64,000 nucleotides of DNA from Rhynchosporium graminicola (taxonomy: Eukaryota; Ascomycota; Leotiomycetes; Helotiales; Ploettnerulaceae), in the NCBI GenBank assembly GCA_900074885.1, contig FJUW01000036.1, positions 1 to 64,000 on the forward strand. The letters run 5' to 3'. Each line of letters starts with the position of its first letter. Position 1 is the stretch's first letter. Positions 32,721-47,019 of this stretch are shown here, in pieces. The notes beneath the pieces were generated by a model that did no database searches, was not told where the DNA came from, and saw only the letters and a program-made list of their open reading frames with translations. The position numbers and the translations under genes are program-made.

Positions 32721-35700
32721 CTAGACCTTAATTCCCTAATAAGAGGTAAGTAATTTATATACCTAACTATAGTTAATATAAATAAGCTAAGAGTCTCTAT
32801 AAGTAGCTTAATTAATACTAAAGCGAATAATTATCTATTTATTAATCGCACTCTTATTAGACGAATATCAGGAGCCCTTAGTATTAAAATCGAGCTACTA
32901 CCTTATTCTATTCTAATACGTAGGTTCTAATAGTCTATTAGAACCTATATTACCTATTTTATATATTTATATCTTTCTATTAATAGTAAGCGTATTTATA
33001 ACTACACTTTTATTCTTCTCGATTTAGGATAATAAGATATAATTATTAGTATTAAATAGATATAATAATTTCAAGTTAAGCTAGATACGCTTTACTATAA
33101 GTTACTATAATCGGAACGCTATCTAGCTACTTTCTAATATAATAAGGAGATAATTATAACTCTACTATCTCGTAAACTTAGTATTAATCGATCTTACTAA
33201 ATAAAAACTAACGCGCGGGATTTAGCTATAAACTAGCTAGACTAATACTAATTATATTAAATAGTAGCGTTATAGTATATTAATATATTATCTTTACCTT
33301 TTAACTTATTTCCGCTTATTACTAAGGAATCTGAACTCTTTTCCGCTCCGAATTTATTAAGAAAAGTACTTACGCTGAAACCTTATTATAAGTATTTCTC
33401 TTAACTTCTAAAGATCTAGAAACTAGTTCTAATTTACTAAATTAGTATTATAGCTTTTTACTTTAATATAAAATATAAAGGTTTCGAATTATTCTTTACT
33501 AGTATCTATAAGATAGACTACCTCTTATAAGACTATCTAAATAGCAACTCTCCTGAGGATCTCGATACCGAATAACTAGTAGCCGAAAAACTACTAGAAT
33601 AGTATTATACTCTTAAGGAAGCCTTTTTTAAGCGGGATTCTAATATTCTTCTGCTATATCGCTTATATAATTATAAAATTATTCTAGAAGAACTATTACC
33701 TAATATATATTCGCTCTTATATTAGTAATCTATAGACGAACTATAAGTAACTAAAGAGTACCTTATAGAGAACCTAGATAAGGGATTTATCGAATCTAGC
33801 TAAAGTCCTTTTATATTACTTATACTATTTATTAAGAAAGCTAATAAAGGATTACGTTTCTATATCGACTATTATAAGCTTAATACGATCACTCGAAAGG
33901 ATTCCTACTTAATACTTAGGATTAATAAGCTCTTAACTTATATATCTAAAGTAATAATCTTTACTAAACTAGATATCCGAGTAGTATTTAACTATATTCG
34001 TATAGACTCCGAATCTAAGGAGTATACTATCTTCCGAACCCGCTTCGGATCCTATAAATATAAAGTATTATCTTTTAAGCTATATAATAGACTTAGTATA
34101 TACTAGTAATATATAAATAATATATTACTAAACTACTTAGATAACTTCTATATAACTTACTTAGATAATATTCTTATATACTCGGAAATACTCTAAGAAT
34201 ATAAGGAATATATTAAATTAGTACTATAATACTTAATAGATACTAGACTCTAAGTAGATATTAAGAAAAGCGAATTCTATATTACTCGGACTAAATACCT
34301 CAGATATATTATTACTACTAATAGAATCGAGCTAGATCTTGAGAAAGTAATACTATTAGTAAACTAAAAGTACCCCGAAATAGTAATAGCTATAAAATCC
34401 TTCTTAGGATTCTATAAGTTCTACTATTAATTTATTCGGAATTTCGGCCTTATTACTAAACCTCTCTTAGTGCTTACTTAGCCTATAGTACTATAGAATT
34501 TCACTAACGATTATAAGAAGTCTTTTAACGATTTATATTAATAGCTNATATATAAATAATATATTACTAGACTACTTAGACGATTTCTATATAACTTACT
34601 TAGATAATATTCTTATATACTCGGAAATACTCTAAGAATATAAGGAATATATTAAATTAGTACTATAATACTTAATAGATACTAGACTCTAAGTAGATAT
34701 TAAGAAAAGCGAATTCTATATTACTCGGACTAAATACCTCAGATATATTATTACTACTAATAGAATCGAGCTAGATCTTGAGAAAGTAATACTATTAGTA
34801 AACTAAAAGTACCCCGAAATAGTAATAGCTATAAAATCCTTCTTAGGATTTTATAAGTTCTACTATTAATTTATTCGGAATTTCGGCCTTATTACTAAAC
34901 CTCTCTTAGTGCTTACTTAGCCTATAGTACTATAGAATTTCACTAACGATTATAAGAAGTCTTTTAACGATTTATATTAATAGCTACTATTAGTATAGAA
35001 ACTATACTATTTCGACCCTAAATTATAGACTAAACTAGAAACTAATACCTCTAATAGTATAATAGCTAGAGTTATCTCCTAATTATATAAAGATAACTAG
35101 TAGTATCTAATTAGATTCTACTCTTATATTCTTAATAGATATAAACTAAACTAAGAGATCTATAATAAGGAATTATACGCTATTATTAAGTCTTTCCGGA
35201 AATAGAGATTAGAACTTATATCTCTATAACGTTATACTAGCGTATATACGGACTATTAATCCTTAGAATACTTTATAACTACTAAAGTCCTAACTAGTAA
35301 GTAAGCTAGATAGATAGAATTCCTTTCCGAATTTAACTTTTAAATTATATATATACTTAGTAAAGATAACGCTAAAGCTAATATCCTTAGCTATAAGGAA
35401 TAAGATCTAAGGATATAAGAATAATAGAAATAAGATAATAGATCTCAGGTTTTACTACCTCTAGATTACTTAGACCTTAGGATTAACGCGGAACTAGCTA
35501 AGTATTATATTAATTAAATTAGTTATATATACTTAATATCGCTAAGGACTAATACGCTACCGGAACTTATATATAACTCTTTTAATTTAATTAAGAAACT
35601 ATACTAATTTAACTAAGAATTATTCTCTAAGGAACGAAATATATTAGGAGATAGCTATACTATTAATAATAGTTTACTATTTTATAATAGTTATCTATAC

Positions 35701-37180
35701 GTATAACGCTATACTTTACTATATACTTATTTAATTAGCGAAATCTATAATTAAGTTTCCTTTACTTATCTAAACGCTCGTAAGATTACTAAAATAATTT
35801 CTATTTATTACTATTAGAAAGGACTCGTATTAGATATAAAATAGTATACTTATAATTACTACCTCTACTAGTACTCTTATCCGAAACAGACGAAATAGTA
35901 AGGATTCCTCTACTTATTACTAATACTTAGCTACTTTATATAATACTTAGCTATAGATTTTAAGGACTTTCCGCTTAATAACTAAGGATTTAATAAGATA
36001 TTAGTATTTATCGACCGCTTAGAGAAAGACTCCGTATCGATACTATACTACTATAATATCGATACTTATAAGATAGCGATATTATTTATCTAATAGATAT
36101 ATCGTTTTAGATATACCTTTAAGTTAATTATATTCGACTAAAGAGCTTAGCTAGTCTTATCCTTCTAGTAAGAGTTTTATTATATAATTAGAGTTAAGGT
36201 TAAGCTCTCTATCTCCTTCTACTAGTAAACTGATAGATAAATAGAGATTATAAACTAGTATATTAACTAATACTTTAGACTTTTTATTAATTACTACTAG
36301 AGTAACTAGGGCGAACTACTACTAATAATAGACCGCGCTTAAATAACTTTACCTTATAACTCTATTAGTATAGCGCTATATACTCTTAAATATAATATAT
36401 TACTACGGAATAGCTAAGATTAGAAGTAACTTATAGTATTAATACCGTAAGAGAAGCTTAACTATATCGATATTAAATCCTTAGCTAAACGTACTAAATC
36501 CGCTATCGAGGTTATAAAAGCTAATATACTAGCTACTTAGTATAAGATAAGCGCTATAACTAACCTGAAATAGCGTAATATCGACTAAGAAGTTAGAGAT
36601 AAAGTATTTCTCTCTATAAGGAACCTTAAGAATTACTAGCTAAGTAAGAAGCTATCTAGTCTCTAAGTAAGACTATACTAAGTCCTAGCTAAGATCGGAT
36701 ACTCTTATAAGCTAGATTTACCCTTAGGATCTTCTATTTATAATATATTCGCTCCCGAATTACTTTCTAAAGACCTGAATAACTTATTACTAAGCTAGGA
36801 GTTATAAAACCTACCCTCGGAAGTTATTACTACTTAAGAAGAGTAAGAGTTATAAGATATACTTACTATATAGCTCCTAAGAGATAATCTAAAGTATTAA
36901 GTTAGCTAGCTAAGCTACGACCCGGACCTAACTTAATATAACGCTTCCGACTTAATAAGTGCTCTATATAAGCTTAGAGACTTCTACGCTACTAACTTAA
37001 GTAAACTTAGACTTTCGTATAAACTAGAATAGTAGATTAAAACCTAGGAAGATAGAATAAATAACTATAGTTACTTAGAGGATAATAAGCTATTATAATT
37101 ACTAGTATTAGAATTTATTACTAAAGATAATCCCCTGATTATACTCTATAATAACGCTATATCTAGAACTCTACTTCTTT
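32721..37180 (+). pseudogene. pol: Broken pol, copy B3
   Basis: Same domain order as B0. The protease triad at 32814-32822 reads N-T-K instead of D-T-G. RT, RNase H, integrase and chromodomain follow in register. The N at 34547 and the repeated 438 bases after it interrupt RT artificially. All catalytic regions contain stops. Confidence 0.85.
34547..34547. other. Assembly join (single N) with 438-bp near-identical overlap
   Basis: 34548-34985 repeats 34109-34546 with five differences by eye, all transitions, four of them clustered near the contig start. The ends may come from one locus with errors or from two very close copies. Confidence 0.85.
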
Positions 37181-38088
37181 AACTACTTCTACTTTACTAG
37201 CTTTCTCTCTTAAGTTCTCTAGAGCTTCTAGTAAATCTAGAATATCTAGAACTAGAACTATTATATTTAATTCCTTACTTAAATCTACTAATATAGCCTT
37301 AGTAGTAGACTAAGTATAATAGCTAATCCTACGGGCTTTCTTCTTTAGAGAGAGTCCGGGAGTATCTAGATCTAACGCTATCTCTGAACTAGAAGGTAAA
37401 TTCCTCTTTCCCCTAGTATTAGATATTATAGCTTTAAATATAGCTTTCTTTATAAATTCCTATATAATACTATTTAATTCTTTCGTCTACTTTAATATTA
37501 TTTTAGCTATTAACTTAGATTTCGCCGAATTAATTATTAGAAGATCTAAATCTTATATCGCGTTAGTATTATACTAGTATCTAAGGGTTTAAGATTATAA
37601 CTTATTACCTTAATAAACTCTAACTCCTTAAATACTTTCTCTATAGAACGCCTTAAAGCTTAAGTCTCTACTAATTATATAATAGTAATCTCTAATATAG
37701 TAGTAAGAGTAATAGATTTCGCAAGACGATAGATCTAATTAATAGCCTTATAAGTAGCTACGATACTACCCCGATTTAGCTCCGTATCCTTAGCTTTACT
37801 ACTAGAAAGTAAACTAAATAAAATAGTATACTCTATATTAATATAATTAAGTAACTATAATATATTAGTATATATAACTATATTCAGGTTCAAGTAACTT
37901 ATATACTTATAACTGCTTTTTAATACCGAATAATACTTATAAAGCTTAGAGTTAAGCTTATTAAATAAGTATAAGAGTTCTAAAATAAGAGTATTATTAT
38001 ACTTTATCTTAAAGAAAGCGCGAATATATTATAAGTAATATATATAATATACTACTAAAAGAGTACTAGTAAGAACTAGTAAAGGTAC
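37163..38088 (-). pseudogene. Opposite-strand extra gene (aORF), copy in B3
   Basis: 926 nt, stop TAG at 37163-37165. The intron keeps the branch sequence TACTAAC followed by GCG, but the donor is RIP-changed to ATAAGT. Confidence 0.6.
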
Positions 38089-38618
38089 TATAGGAGTTAG
38101 CGTTATAGATCTATAAAACCCTTATACTATACTTAAGGACTATCCCTAAAACTAAGATAAGAAACTTACTTATATTAAGAGAAGAGTTAATTAAGTCGAT
38201 TAATATATAAGATTATAGCAGATTACTATAGTAGTTAGTAATAATACTTACTCTTAGAGCTATATCGTAGTCTAAGGAAAATAAACTTATAAGTTAAAGT
38301 AATTATCGTAGTTAAAAAGGAAAAGCTCTAATATTAATAAACCCTTTCCTTTATATACCCTACGCCTTACTTAAACTCGACTCCTACTAAAAATAGATAA
38401 AGTAAATATAGCTTACCGCTTAATTTAGAAGCTATAACTAATATAATACTATTATAGCGATATAACTAATTAGAACCTAATAAAGAATTTACTATTACTA
38501 AAGAGCAGCTAGCGCTTATTACGCGAATATTAATAAAAATAGTTATAATAAAAACTAATTCTAGTATAAACTATAACTTTCCGAGCTTAAGGTTAAGCTC
38601 TTCTTAAGGGGGAGGTAA

Positions 38619-38886
38619 TATAATAATAGCTTACCTGAATATCATATAAGAAGAAGGATAGATAATAGGGCTTAAGTTTATAAGTATCCCGGCAGAACTA
38701 GTATCCGACCCGGTATAATATCAGACTAGTACTAGCATATATATATAAGGTGCTTTATACTCTATCTCTCTTCTTCTTCTTTTCTTATTTTTTTATTTCT
38801 TTCGTAATAGACTATATAAGATCGCTCTTAGCTTTCCTACTTGTTTATTCTTACTTATATACCGCCTTAAGTCTTATGTCGTTACA
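38619..38886 (+). repeat. 3' LTR of B3
   Basis: TATAATAATAGC ... TCGTTACA, 268 bp, preceded by a purine-rich AAGGGGGAGG tract. Less mutated than the 5' LTR of the same element, for example ending in intact TCGTTACA. Confidence 0.94.
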
Positions 38887-41800
38887 CTAGTATCTATTAA
38901 GTATTATAGTACTAAATTAATATATTCCTTATATTCCTAGAGCGTTTCTGAGTATATAAGAATATTATCTAGATAAGCTATATAGAAGTTATCTAAGTAA
39001 TCTAGTAGTATATTATTTATATATTATTAGTATATACTAAGTCTATTATAAAGCCTAAAAGATAATACTTTATATTTATAAGATCTGAAGCAGGTTCAGA
39101 AGATAGTATAATCCTCTGATTTAGAGTTTATATAAATATAATTAAATATTACTCGGATATCTAGTTTAGTAAAGATTACTACTTTAGATATACGGGTTAA
39201 GAGCTTATCGATCCTAGGTATTAGGTAGGAATCCTTTCGAGTGATTATATTAAGCTTATAATAGTTAATATAGAAGCGTAATCCTCTATTAGCCTTCTTA
39301 ATAAATAATATAAGTAATATAAAAGGACTTTAGCGAGATTCGATAAATCTCTTATCTAGGTTCTCTATAAGGTACTTCTTAGTTACTCGTAATTCGTCTA
39401 TAGATTACTAATATAAAAGCGAATATATATTAAGTAATAGTTCTTTTAGAATAATTTTATAATTATATAAGTAATATAGTAAGAGAATATTAGAATCCCG
39501 CTTAGAAAAAGCTTTCTTAAAAGTATAGTATTATTCCGGTAACTTTTTAGTTATAAGTCGTTCGATATTAGGATCTTTAGAGGAGTTACTATTTAGATAG
39601 TCTTATAAGACGCGGTCTTTCTTATAGATATTAATAAAGAATAATTTAGAGCTTTTACGTTTTATATTAAAATAAAAAGCTATAGTACTAATTTAGTAAA
39701 TCGGAACTAGTTTCTAGATCCTTAGAAGTTAAGAGAAGTATTTATAATAGAGTTTTAATATAAGTACTTTTCTCGATGAATTCGGAGCAGAAAAGGGTTC
39801 GGATTCCTTAGTGATAAGTAGAAATAAGTTAAATAATAAGGATAATATATTAATATATTATATCGCTATTATTTAGGGTAATTAGTATTAGTCTAGCTAG
39901 TTTATAGCTAAGTCCTGCGTATTAATATCGATTTAGTAAGATCGATTAATACTAAGTTTATAAAGTAATAGAGTTATAATTATCTTCTTATTATATTAGA
40001 GAGTAGCTAGATAGCGTTCCGGCTATAGTAGCTTATAGTAAAGCATATCTAGCTTAACTTAAAATTATTATATCTATTTAATACTAATAATTATATCTTA
40101 TTATCCTAAATCGAGGAGAATAAAAGAGTAGTTATAAATACGCTTATTATTAATAAAAAAGTATAAATATATAAAATAGATAATATAAGTTCTAATAGAT
40201 TATTAGAACTTATATATTAGAATAGAATAAAGTAGTAGCTCGATTTTAATACTAAGGGCCTCTAATAATCGTTCGGTAAGAGTATAATTAATAAATAGAT
40301 AACTATTCGCTCTAGTATTAATTAAGCTATTTATAGAGACTCTTAGTTCGTTTATACTAATTATAATTAAGTATATAAATTACTTACCTCTTATTAGGGA
40401 GTTAAGATTAAGATTAAAGAGATTATACTTATATAGACCTAGGAAGGAGTTTTTACTTAAGCTTTATTATTTCCCTCTAGTATTAGTTTAGATTCGAAGG
40501 GTATATCCTCTACTACTTCCTCGGTTTCCCTTTCCTCTTCCGGAAATTCGTTAATTAATTAAACCTTAAGCGAGTTAGGATAATCTAGCTTAATATAACC
40601 GAGCTATCTATAGCTATAATACCTAAGAGGTTCTCCGGTTAAGGTAATGAGGCGTTTTAGCGCGGAGGAAGTACTAGCCTATATTAGGGTAGAGGTATAT
40701 ATATATAGTATAGGAGTAGTTTATCGAGAGGCTAAGCTTAGGGACTAGTAAGGAGTAGAACTAGTAGTAGTCGTAGTAGTAATAATAGGTTTATAATACT
40801 ATACTAGGGTAATAGCTTTCTCGGGATAGATACGTTCTGAGTTATAGTAACGCTTAGTATTAAAAGAAAGTAAGGATCTAATTATAGAAGCGTAGTTCTT
40901 ATTCTATATTAGTTTAATAATAAGAGTTAAAGCGTATAAAGATAATATAATCTTATCTTATATATAAAAGAATTACTTCTTCTTTTTAACTTTACCTTAG
41001 ATAGTAGCGCTTTGAAATCAACTATAAAACTCAGTGAAAGTCTTATAAGTATAGCTAAGTTATTATATTTCTAAGTAATAGAAAGCGTTATAATAATTAT
41101 CTTCCTTTAAACTAGTAAGAAAGTTCTTCTCTAATAAGGAGATTATTTTATTACTAGTCTTAAACTTATTAGCTAAGTACTAAAGCGTAAGATATTCCTT
41201 AGCTAATCTAATAACTAGTCCTTATATAAGAACGCGCTAAGAGAAGTCCGTAGGATAATAGTCAGTATTTATAGCTACCCGGTCTCGTATTAATACTCTC
41301 TATTAGAGGAAAGTAAGATCTGATCTATTATCTAAGGGCAGGATTTTCTCTATAAGATAAGACTTCCTAAGGCGTAACTCTACTAATTCAGCGCTAGGAG
41401 AGAGAGATAGTTTATTAGGAATAATATCTTCTCTCTTAGTACTACATATTAGAATAGAGTTTATTAGCTTATTAAACTCTAGAATACGCGGAGATTATAA
41501 TATTAATTCGAGTAGGAAAGTCGAAGATAAGCGAGAGACCCTTATAAGGAACTTATCTTATATAGAGATTAGTCTATCTATAGTATCTTCTAGAGAATTA
41601 TTCTTTTCCTCTTAGTCCGCTAATCGTTATAAGAAGGAATAGATTAAGTTTAAGTTATCTATAGTAATAAAAGTACTTAGTAATTATACTCCTAGTGAAT
41701 TTCGCTTTTATTTTCCTTTCTCTCTTAGTTAGTACTTTCTTAATAAAGTATTAATATTCTCTAGTATAAGAGATATTTAGAGTAAGGAAAAGTATAATAG

Positions 41801-42004
41801 ATTAAGTTCGGAGATAGAGCGGGAAGGATCGTGTTAGAGTCACCTAGAACTAGAGGAGTCTTTAGTTTATTAATTAAGAGCTATTATAGTAGCTTAAAAA
41901 GAGTTATATTAGGGCTATTTCAGTAGTAATATATAGAGGTTAAAGTTCTAGAGTATTTAGTATACTTTCTTTAAAATCTGTTTATAATTCCTTTATACTA
42001 AGGG
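38887..42004 (-). pseudogene. gag-pol: Broken gag and pol 5' half of B2
   Basis: Continues B2 after B3. On the minus strand: gag about 41732-40442 with zinc-knuckle remnant near 40620, protease with N-T-R in place of D-T-G near 40319-40311, and RT up to the YLDN box near 38975. It ends with AAGGG (42000-42004), the left TSD of B4. The same sequence recurs identically at 43001-46118 and 53693-56810. Confidence 0.85.
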
Positions 42005-42905
42005 TATAACGACATAAGACTCAAGGCGGTATATAAGTAAGAATAAACGAGTAGGGAAGCTAAGAGCGATCTTATATAGTTTACTACAAAGGAAATAAAA
42101 AGATAAGGAAAGAAGAAGAAGAGAGATAGAGTATAAAGCACCTTATATATATATACTAGTACTAGTCCGATACTATACTAGGTTAGATACTAGTTCTGCC
42201 GGGATACCTATAAACTTAAGCCCTATTATCTATCCTTCTTCTTATATAATATTTAAGTAAGCTATTATTATATTACTCCCCCCCTAAGAAGAGCTTAACC
42301 CTAAGCTCGGAAGGTTATAGTTTATACTAGGATTAGTTTTTATTATAACTATTTTCGTTAATATTCGCGTAATAAGCGCTAGCTGCTCTTTAGTAATAAT
42401 AAATTCTTTATCAGGTTCTAACTAGTTATATTACTATAATAGTACTATATTAGTCGTAGCTTCTAAATCGGGCAGTAAGTAGTATTTACTTTATCTATTT
42501 ATAGTAAGAGTTAAGTTTAAGTAAGGCGTAGAATATATAAAAGAAAGAGTTTATTAATATTAGAGCTTTTCCTTTTCAACTATAATAACTACTTTAACTT
42601 ATAAGTTTACTCTCCTTAGACTGCGATATAGCTCCTAGAGTAAGTATCGTTACTAACTACTATAATAGTCTACTATAATCTTATATATTAATCGACCTAA
42701 TTAACTCTTCTCTTAATATAAGTAAGTTTCCTATCTTAGTTTTAAGGATAATCCTTAAGTGTAATATAAGAGTTTCATAGATCTATAACGCTAACTCCTA
42801 TAGTTCCTTTACTAGTTCCTGCTAGTACTCTTTCGGTAGCGTATTATATATATTACTTATAATATATTCGCGCTTTCCTTAAGATAAAGTATAATAATAC
42901 TCTTA
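42005..42905 (-). mobile_element. Family B copy B4, first appearance of its 3' end
   Basis: 3' LTR at 42005-42272 (268 bp), polypurine tract CCCCCCC (+ strand) just after it, then the leader of the opposite-strand gene up to the N at 42906. The complete version follows at 46119-53647. Confidence 0.88.
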
Positions 42906-42906
42906 N
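42906..42906. other. Assembly join (single N) with 4113-bp overlap
   Basis: 42907-47019 repeats 38793-42905 with no difference that I could find. Confidence 0.92.
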
Positions 42907-45900
42907 TTATTTCTTTCGTAATAGACTATATAAGATCGCTCTTAGCTTTCCTACTTGTTTATTCTTACTTATATACCGCCTTAAGTCTTATGTCGTTACA
43001 CTAGTATCTATTAAGTATTATAGTACTAAATTAATATATTCCTTATATTCCTAGAGCGTTTCTGAGTATATAAGAATATTATCTAGATAAGCTATATAGA
43101 AGTTATCTAAGTAATCTAGTAGTATATTATTTATATATTATTAGTATATACTAAGTCTATTATAAAGCCTAAAAGATAATACTTTATATTTATAAGATCT
43201 GAAGCAGGTTCAGAAGATAGTATAATCCTCTGATTTAGAGTTTATATAAATATAATTAAATATTACTCGGATATCTAGTTTAGTAAAGATTACTACTTTA
43301 GATATACGGGTTAAGAGCTTATCGATCCTAGGTATTAGGTAGGAATCCTTTCGAGTGATTATATTAAGCTTATAATAGTTAATATAGAAGCGTAATCCTC
43401 TATTAGCCTTCTTAATAAATAATATAAGTAATATAAAAGGACTTTAGCGAGATTCGATAAATCTCTTATCTAGGTTCTCTATAAGGTACTTCTTAGTTAC
43501 TCGTAATTCGTCTATAGATTACTAATATAAAAGCGAATATATATTAAGTAATAGTTCTTTTAGAATAATTTTATAATTATATAAGTAATATAGTAAGAGA
43601 ATATTAGAATCCCGCTTAGAAAAAGCTTTCTTAAAAGTATAGTATTATTCCGGTAACTTTTTAGTTATAAGTCGTTCGATATTAGGATCTTTAGAGGAGT
43701 TACTATTTAGATAGTCTTATAAGACGCGGTCTTTCTTATAGATATTAATAAAGAATAATTTAGAGCTTTTACGTTTTATATTAAAATAAAAAGCTATAGT
43801 ACTAATTTAGTAAATCGGAACTAGTTTCTAGATCCTTAGAAGTTAAGAGAAGTATTTATAATAGAGTTTTAATATAAGTACTTTTCTCGATGAATTCGGA
43901 GCAGAAAAGGGTTCGGATTCCTTAGTGATAAGTAGAAATAAGTTAAATAATAAGGATAATATATTAATATATTATATCGCTATTATTTAGGGTAATTAGT
44001 ATTAGTCTAGCTAGTTTATAGCTAAGTCCTGCGTATTAATATCGATTTAGTAAGATCGATTAATACTAAGTTTATAAAGTAATAGAGTTATAATTATCTT
44101 CTTATTATATTAGAGAGTAGCTAGATAGCGTTCCGGCTATAGTAGCTTATAGTAAAGCATATCTAGCTTAACTTAAAATTATTATATCTATTTAATACTA
44201 ATAATTATATCTTATTATCCTAAATCGAGGAGAATAAAAGAGTAGTTATAAATACGCTTATTATTAATAAAAAAGTATAAATATATAAAATAGATAATAT
44301 AAGTTCTAATAGATTATTAGAACTTATATATTAGAATAGAATAAAGTAGTAGCTCGATTTTAATACTAAGGGCCTCTAATAATCGTTCGGTAAGAGTATA
44401 ATTAATAAATAGATAACTATTCGCTCTAGTATTAATTAAGCTATTTATAGAGACTCTTAGTTCGTTTATACTAATTATAATTAAGTATATAAATTACTTA
44501 CCTCTTATTAGGGAGTTAAGATTAAGATTAAAGAGATTATACTTATATAGACCTAGGAAGGAGTTTTTACTTAAGCTTTATTATTTCCCTCTAGTATTAG
44601 TTTAGATTCGAAGGGTATATCCTCTACTACTTCCTCGGTTTCCCTTTCCTCTTCCGGAAATTCGTTAATTAATTAAACCTTAAGCGAGTTAGGATAATCT
44701 AGCTTAATATAACCGAGCTATCTATAGCTATAATACCTAAGAGGTTCTCCGGTTAAGGTAATGAGGCGTTTTAGCGCGGAGGAAGTACTAGCCTATATTA
44801 GGGTAGAGGTATATATATATAGTATAGGAGTAGTTTATCGAGAGGCTAAGCTTAGGGACTAGTAAGGAGTAGAACTAGTAGTAGTCGTAGTAGTAATAAT
44901 AGGTTTATAATACTATACTAGGGTAATAGCTTTCTCGGGATAGATACGTTCTGAGTTATAGTAACGCTTAGTATTAAAAGAAAGTAAGGATCTAATTATA
45001 GAAGCGTAGTTCTTATTCTATATTAGTTTAATAATAAGAGTTAAAGCGTATAAAGATAATATAATCTTATCTTATATATAAAAGAATTACTTCTTCTTTT
45101 TAACTTTACCTTAGATAGTAGCGCTTTGAAATCAACTATAAAACTCAGTGAAAGTCTTATAAGTATAGCTAAGTTATTATATTTCTAAGTAATAGAAAGC
45201 GTTATAATAATTATCTTCCTTTAAACTAGTAAGAAAGTTCTTCTCTAATAAGGAGATTATTTTATTACTAGTCTTAAACTTATTAGCTAAGTACTAAAGC
45301 GTAAGATATTCCTTAGCTAATCTAATAACTAGTCCTTATATAAGAACGCGCTAAGAGAAGTCCGTAGGATAATAGTCAGTATTTATAGCTACCCGGTCTC
45401 GTATTAATACTCTCTATTAGAGGAAAGTAAGATCTGATCTATTATCTAAGGGCAGGATTTTCTCTATAAGATAAGACTTCCTAAGGCGTAACTCTACTAA
45501 TTCAGCGCTAGGAGAGAGAGATAGTTTATTAGGAATAATATCTTCTCTCTTAGTACTACATATTAGAATAGAGTTTATTAGCTTATTAAACTCTAGAATA
45601 CGCGGAGATTATAATATTAATTCGAGTAGGAAAGTCGAAGATAAGCGAGAGACCCTTATAAGGAACTTATCTTATATAGAGATTAGTCTATCTATAGTAT
45701 CTTCTAGAGAATTATTCTTTTCCTCTTAGTCCGCTAATCGTTATAAGAAGGAATAGATTAAGTTTAAGTTATCTATAGTAATAAAAGTACTTAGTAATTA
45801 TACTCCTAGTGAATTTCGCTTTTATTTTCCTTTCTCTCTTAGTTAGTACTTTCTTAATAAAGTATTAATATTCTCTAGTATAAGAGATATTTAGAGTAAG

Positions 45901-47019
45901 GAAAAGTATAATAGATTAAGTTCGGAGATAGAGCGGGAAGGATCGTGTTAGAGTCACCTAGAACTAGAGGAGTCTTTAGTTTATTAATTAAGAGCTATTA
46001 TAGTAGCTTAAAAAGAGTTATATTAGGGCTATTTCAGTAGTAATATATAGAGGTTAAAGTTCTAGAGTATTTAGTATACTTTCTTTAAAATCTGTTTATA
46101 ATTCCTTTATACTAAGGGTATAACGACATAAGACTCAAGGCGGTATATAAGTAAGAATAAACGAGTAGGGAAGCTAAGAGCGATCTTATATAGTTTACTA
46201 CAAAGGAAATAAAAAGATAAGGAAAGAAGAAGAAGAGAGATAGAGTATAAAGCACCTTATATATATATACTAGTACTAGTCCGATACTATACTAGGTTAG
46301 ATACTAGTTCTGCCGGGATACCTATAAACTTAAGCCCTATTATCTATCCTTCTTCTTATATAATATTTAAGTAAGCTATTATTATATTACTCCCCCCCTA
46401 AGAAGAGCTTAACCCTAAGCTCGGAAGGTTATAGTTTATACTAGGATTAGTTTTTATTATAACTATTTTCGTTAATATTCGCGTAATAAGCGCTAGCTGC
46501 TCTTTAGTAATAATAAATTCTTTATCAGGTTCTAACTAGTTATATTACTATAATAGTACTATATTAGTCGTAGCTTCTAAATCGGGCAGTAAGTAGTATT
46601 TACTTTATCTATTTATAGTAAGAGTTAAGTTTAAGTAAGGCGTAGAATATATAAAAGAAAGAGTTTATTAATATTAGAGCTTTTCCTTTTCAACTATAAT
46701 AACTACTTTAACTTATAAGTTTACTCTCCTTAGACTGCGATATAGCTCCTAGAGTAAGTATCGTTACTAACTACTATAATAGTCTACTATAATCTTATAT
46801 ATTAATCGACCTAATTAACTCTTCTCTTAATATAAGTAAGTTTCCTATCTTAGTTTTAAGGATAATCCTTAAGTGTAATATAAGAGTTTCATAGATCTAT
46901 AACGCTAACTCCTATAGTTCCTTTACTAGTTCCTGCTAGTACTCTTTCGGTAGCGTATTATATATATTACTTATAATATATTCGCGCTTTCCTTAAGATA
47001 AAGTATAATAATACTCTTA
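42907..47019. repeat. Exact 4113-bp repeat of 38793-42905
   Basis: It carries again the 3' LTR end of B3 (to 43000), the CTAGT TSD, the gag to RT half of B2 (43001-46118) and the B4 3' LTR (46119-46386). Identity through heavily RIP-mutated sequence, with an N at the junction, points to an unmerged contig overlap rather than a real duplication. These features should be counted once. Confidence 0.88.

Larger units (their letters stand above)
30671..38886 (+). mobile_element. Family B copy B3, full length, nested in B2
   Basis: Both LTRs are 268 bp. TSDs are TTAGT (30666-30670) and CTAGT (38887-38891); the intact site in other copies reads CCGGT, so both TSDs carry RIP-type changes. Positions align with B0 at offset 25761, then 26200 after the redundant 439 bases at N 34547, so the real length is 7777 bp. 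Heavily RIP-mutated. Confidence 0.94.
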
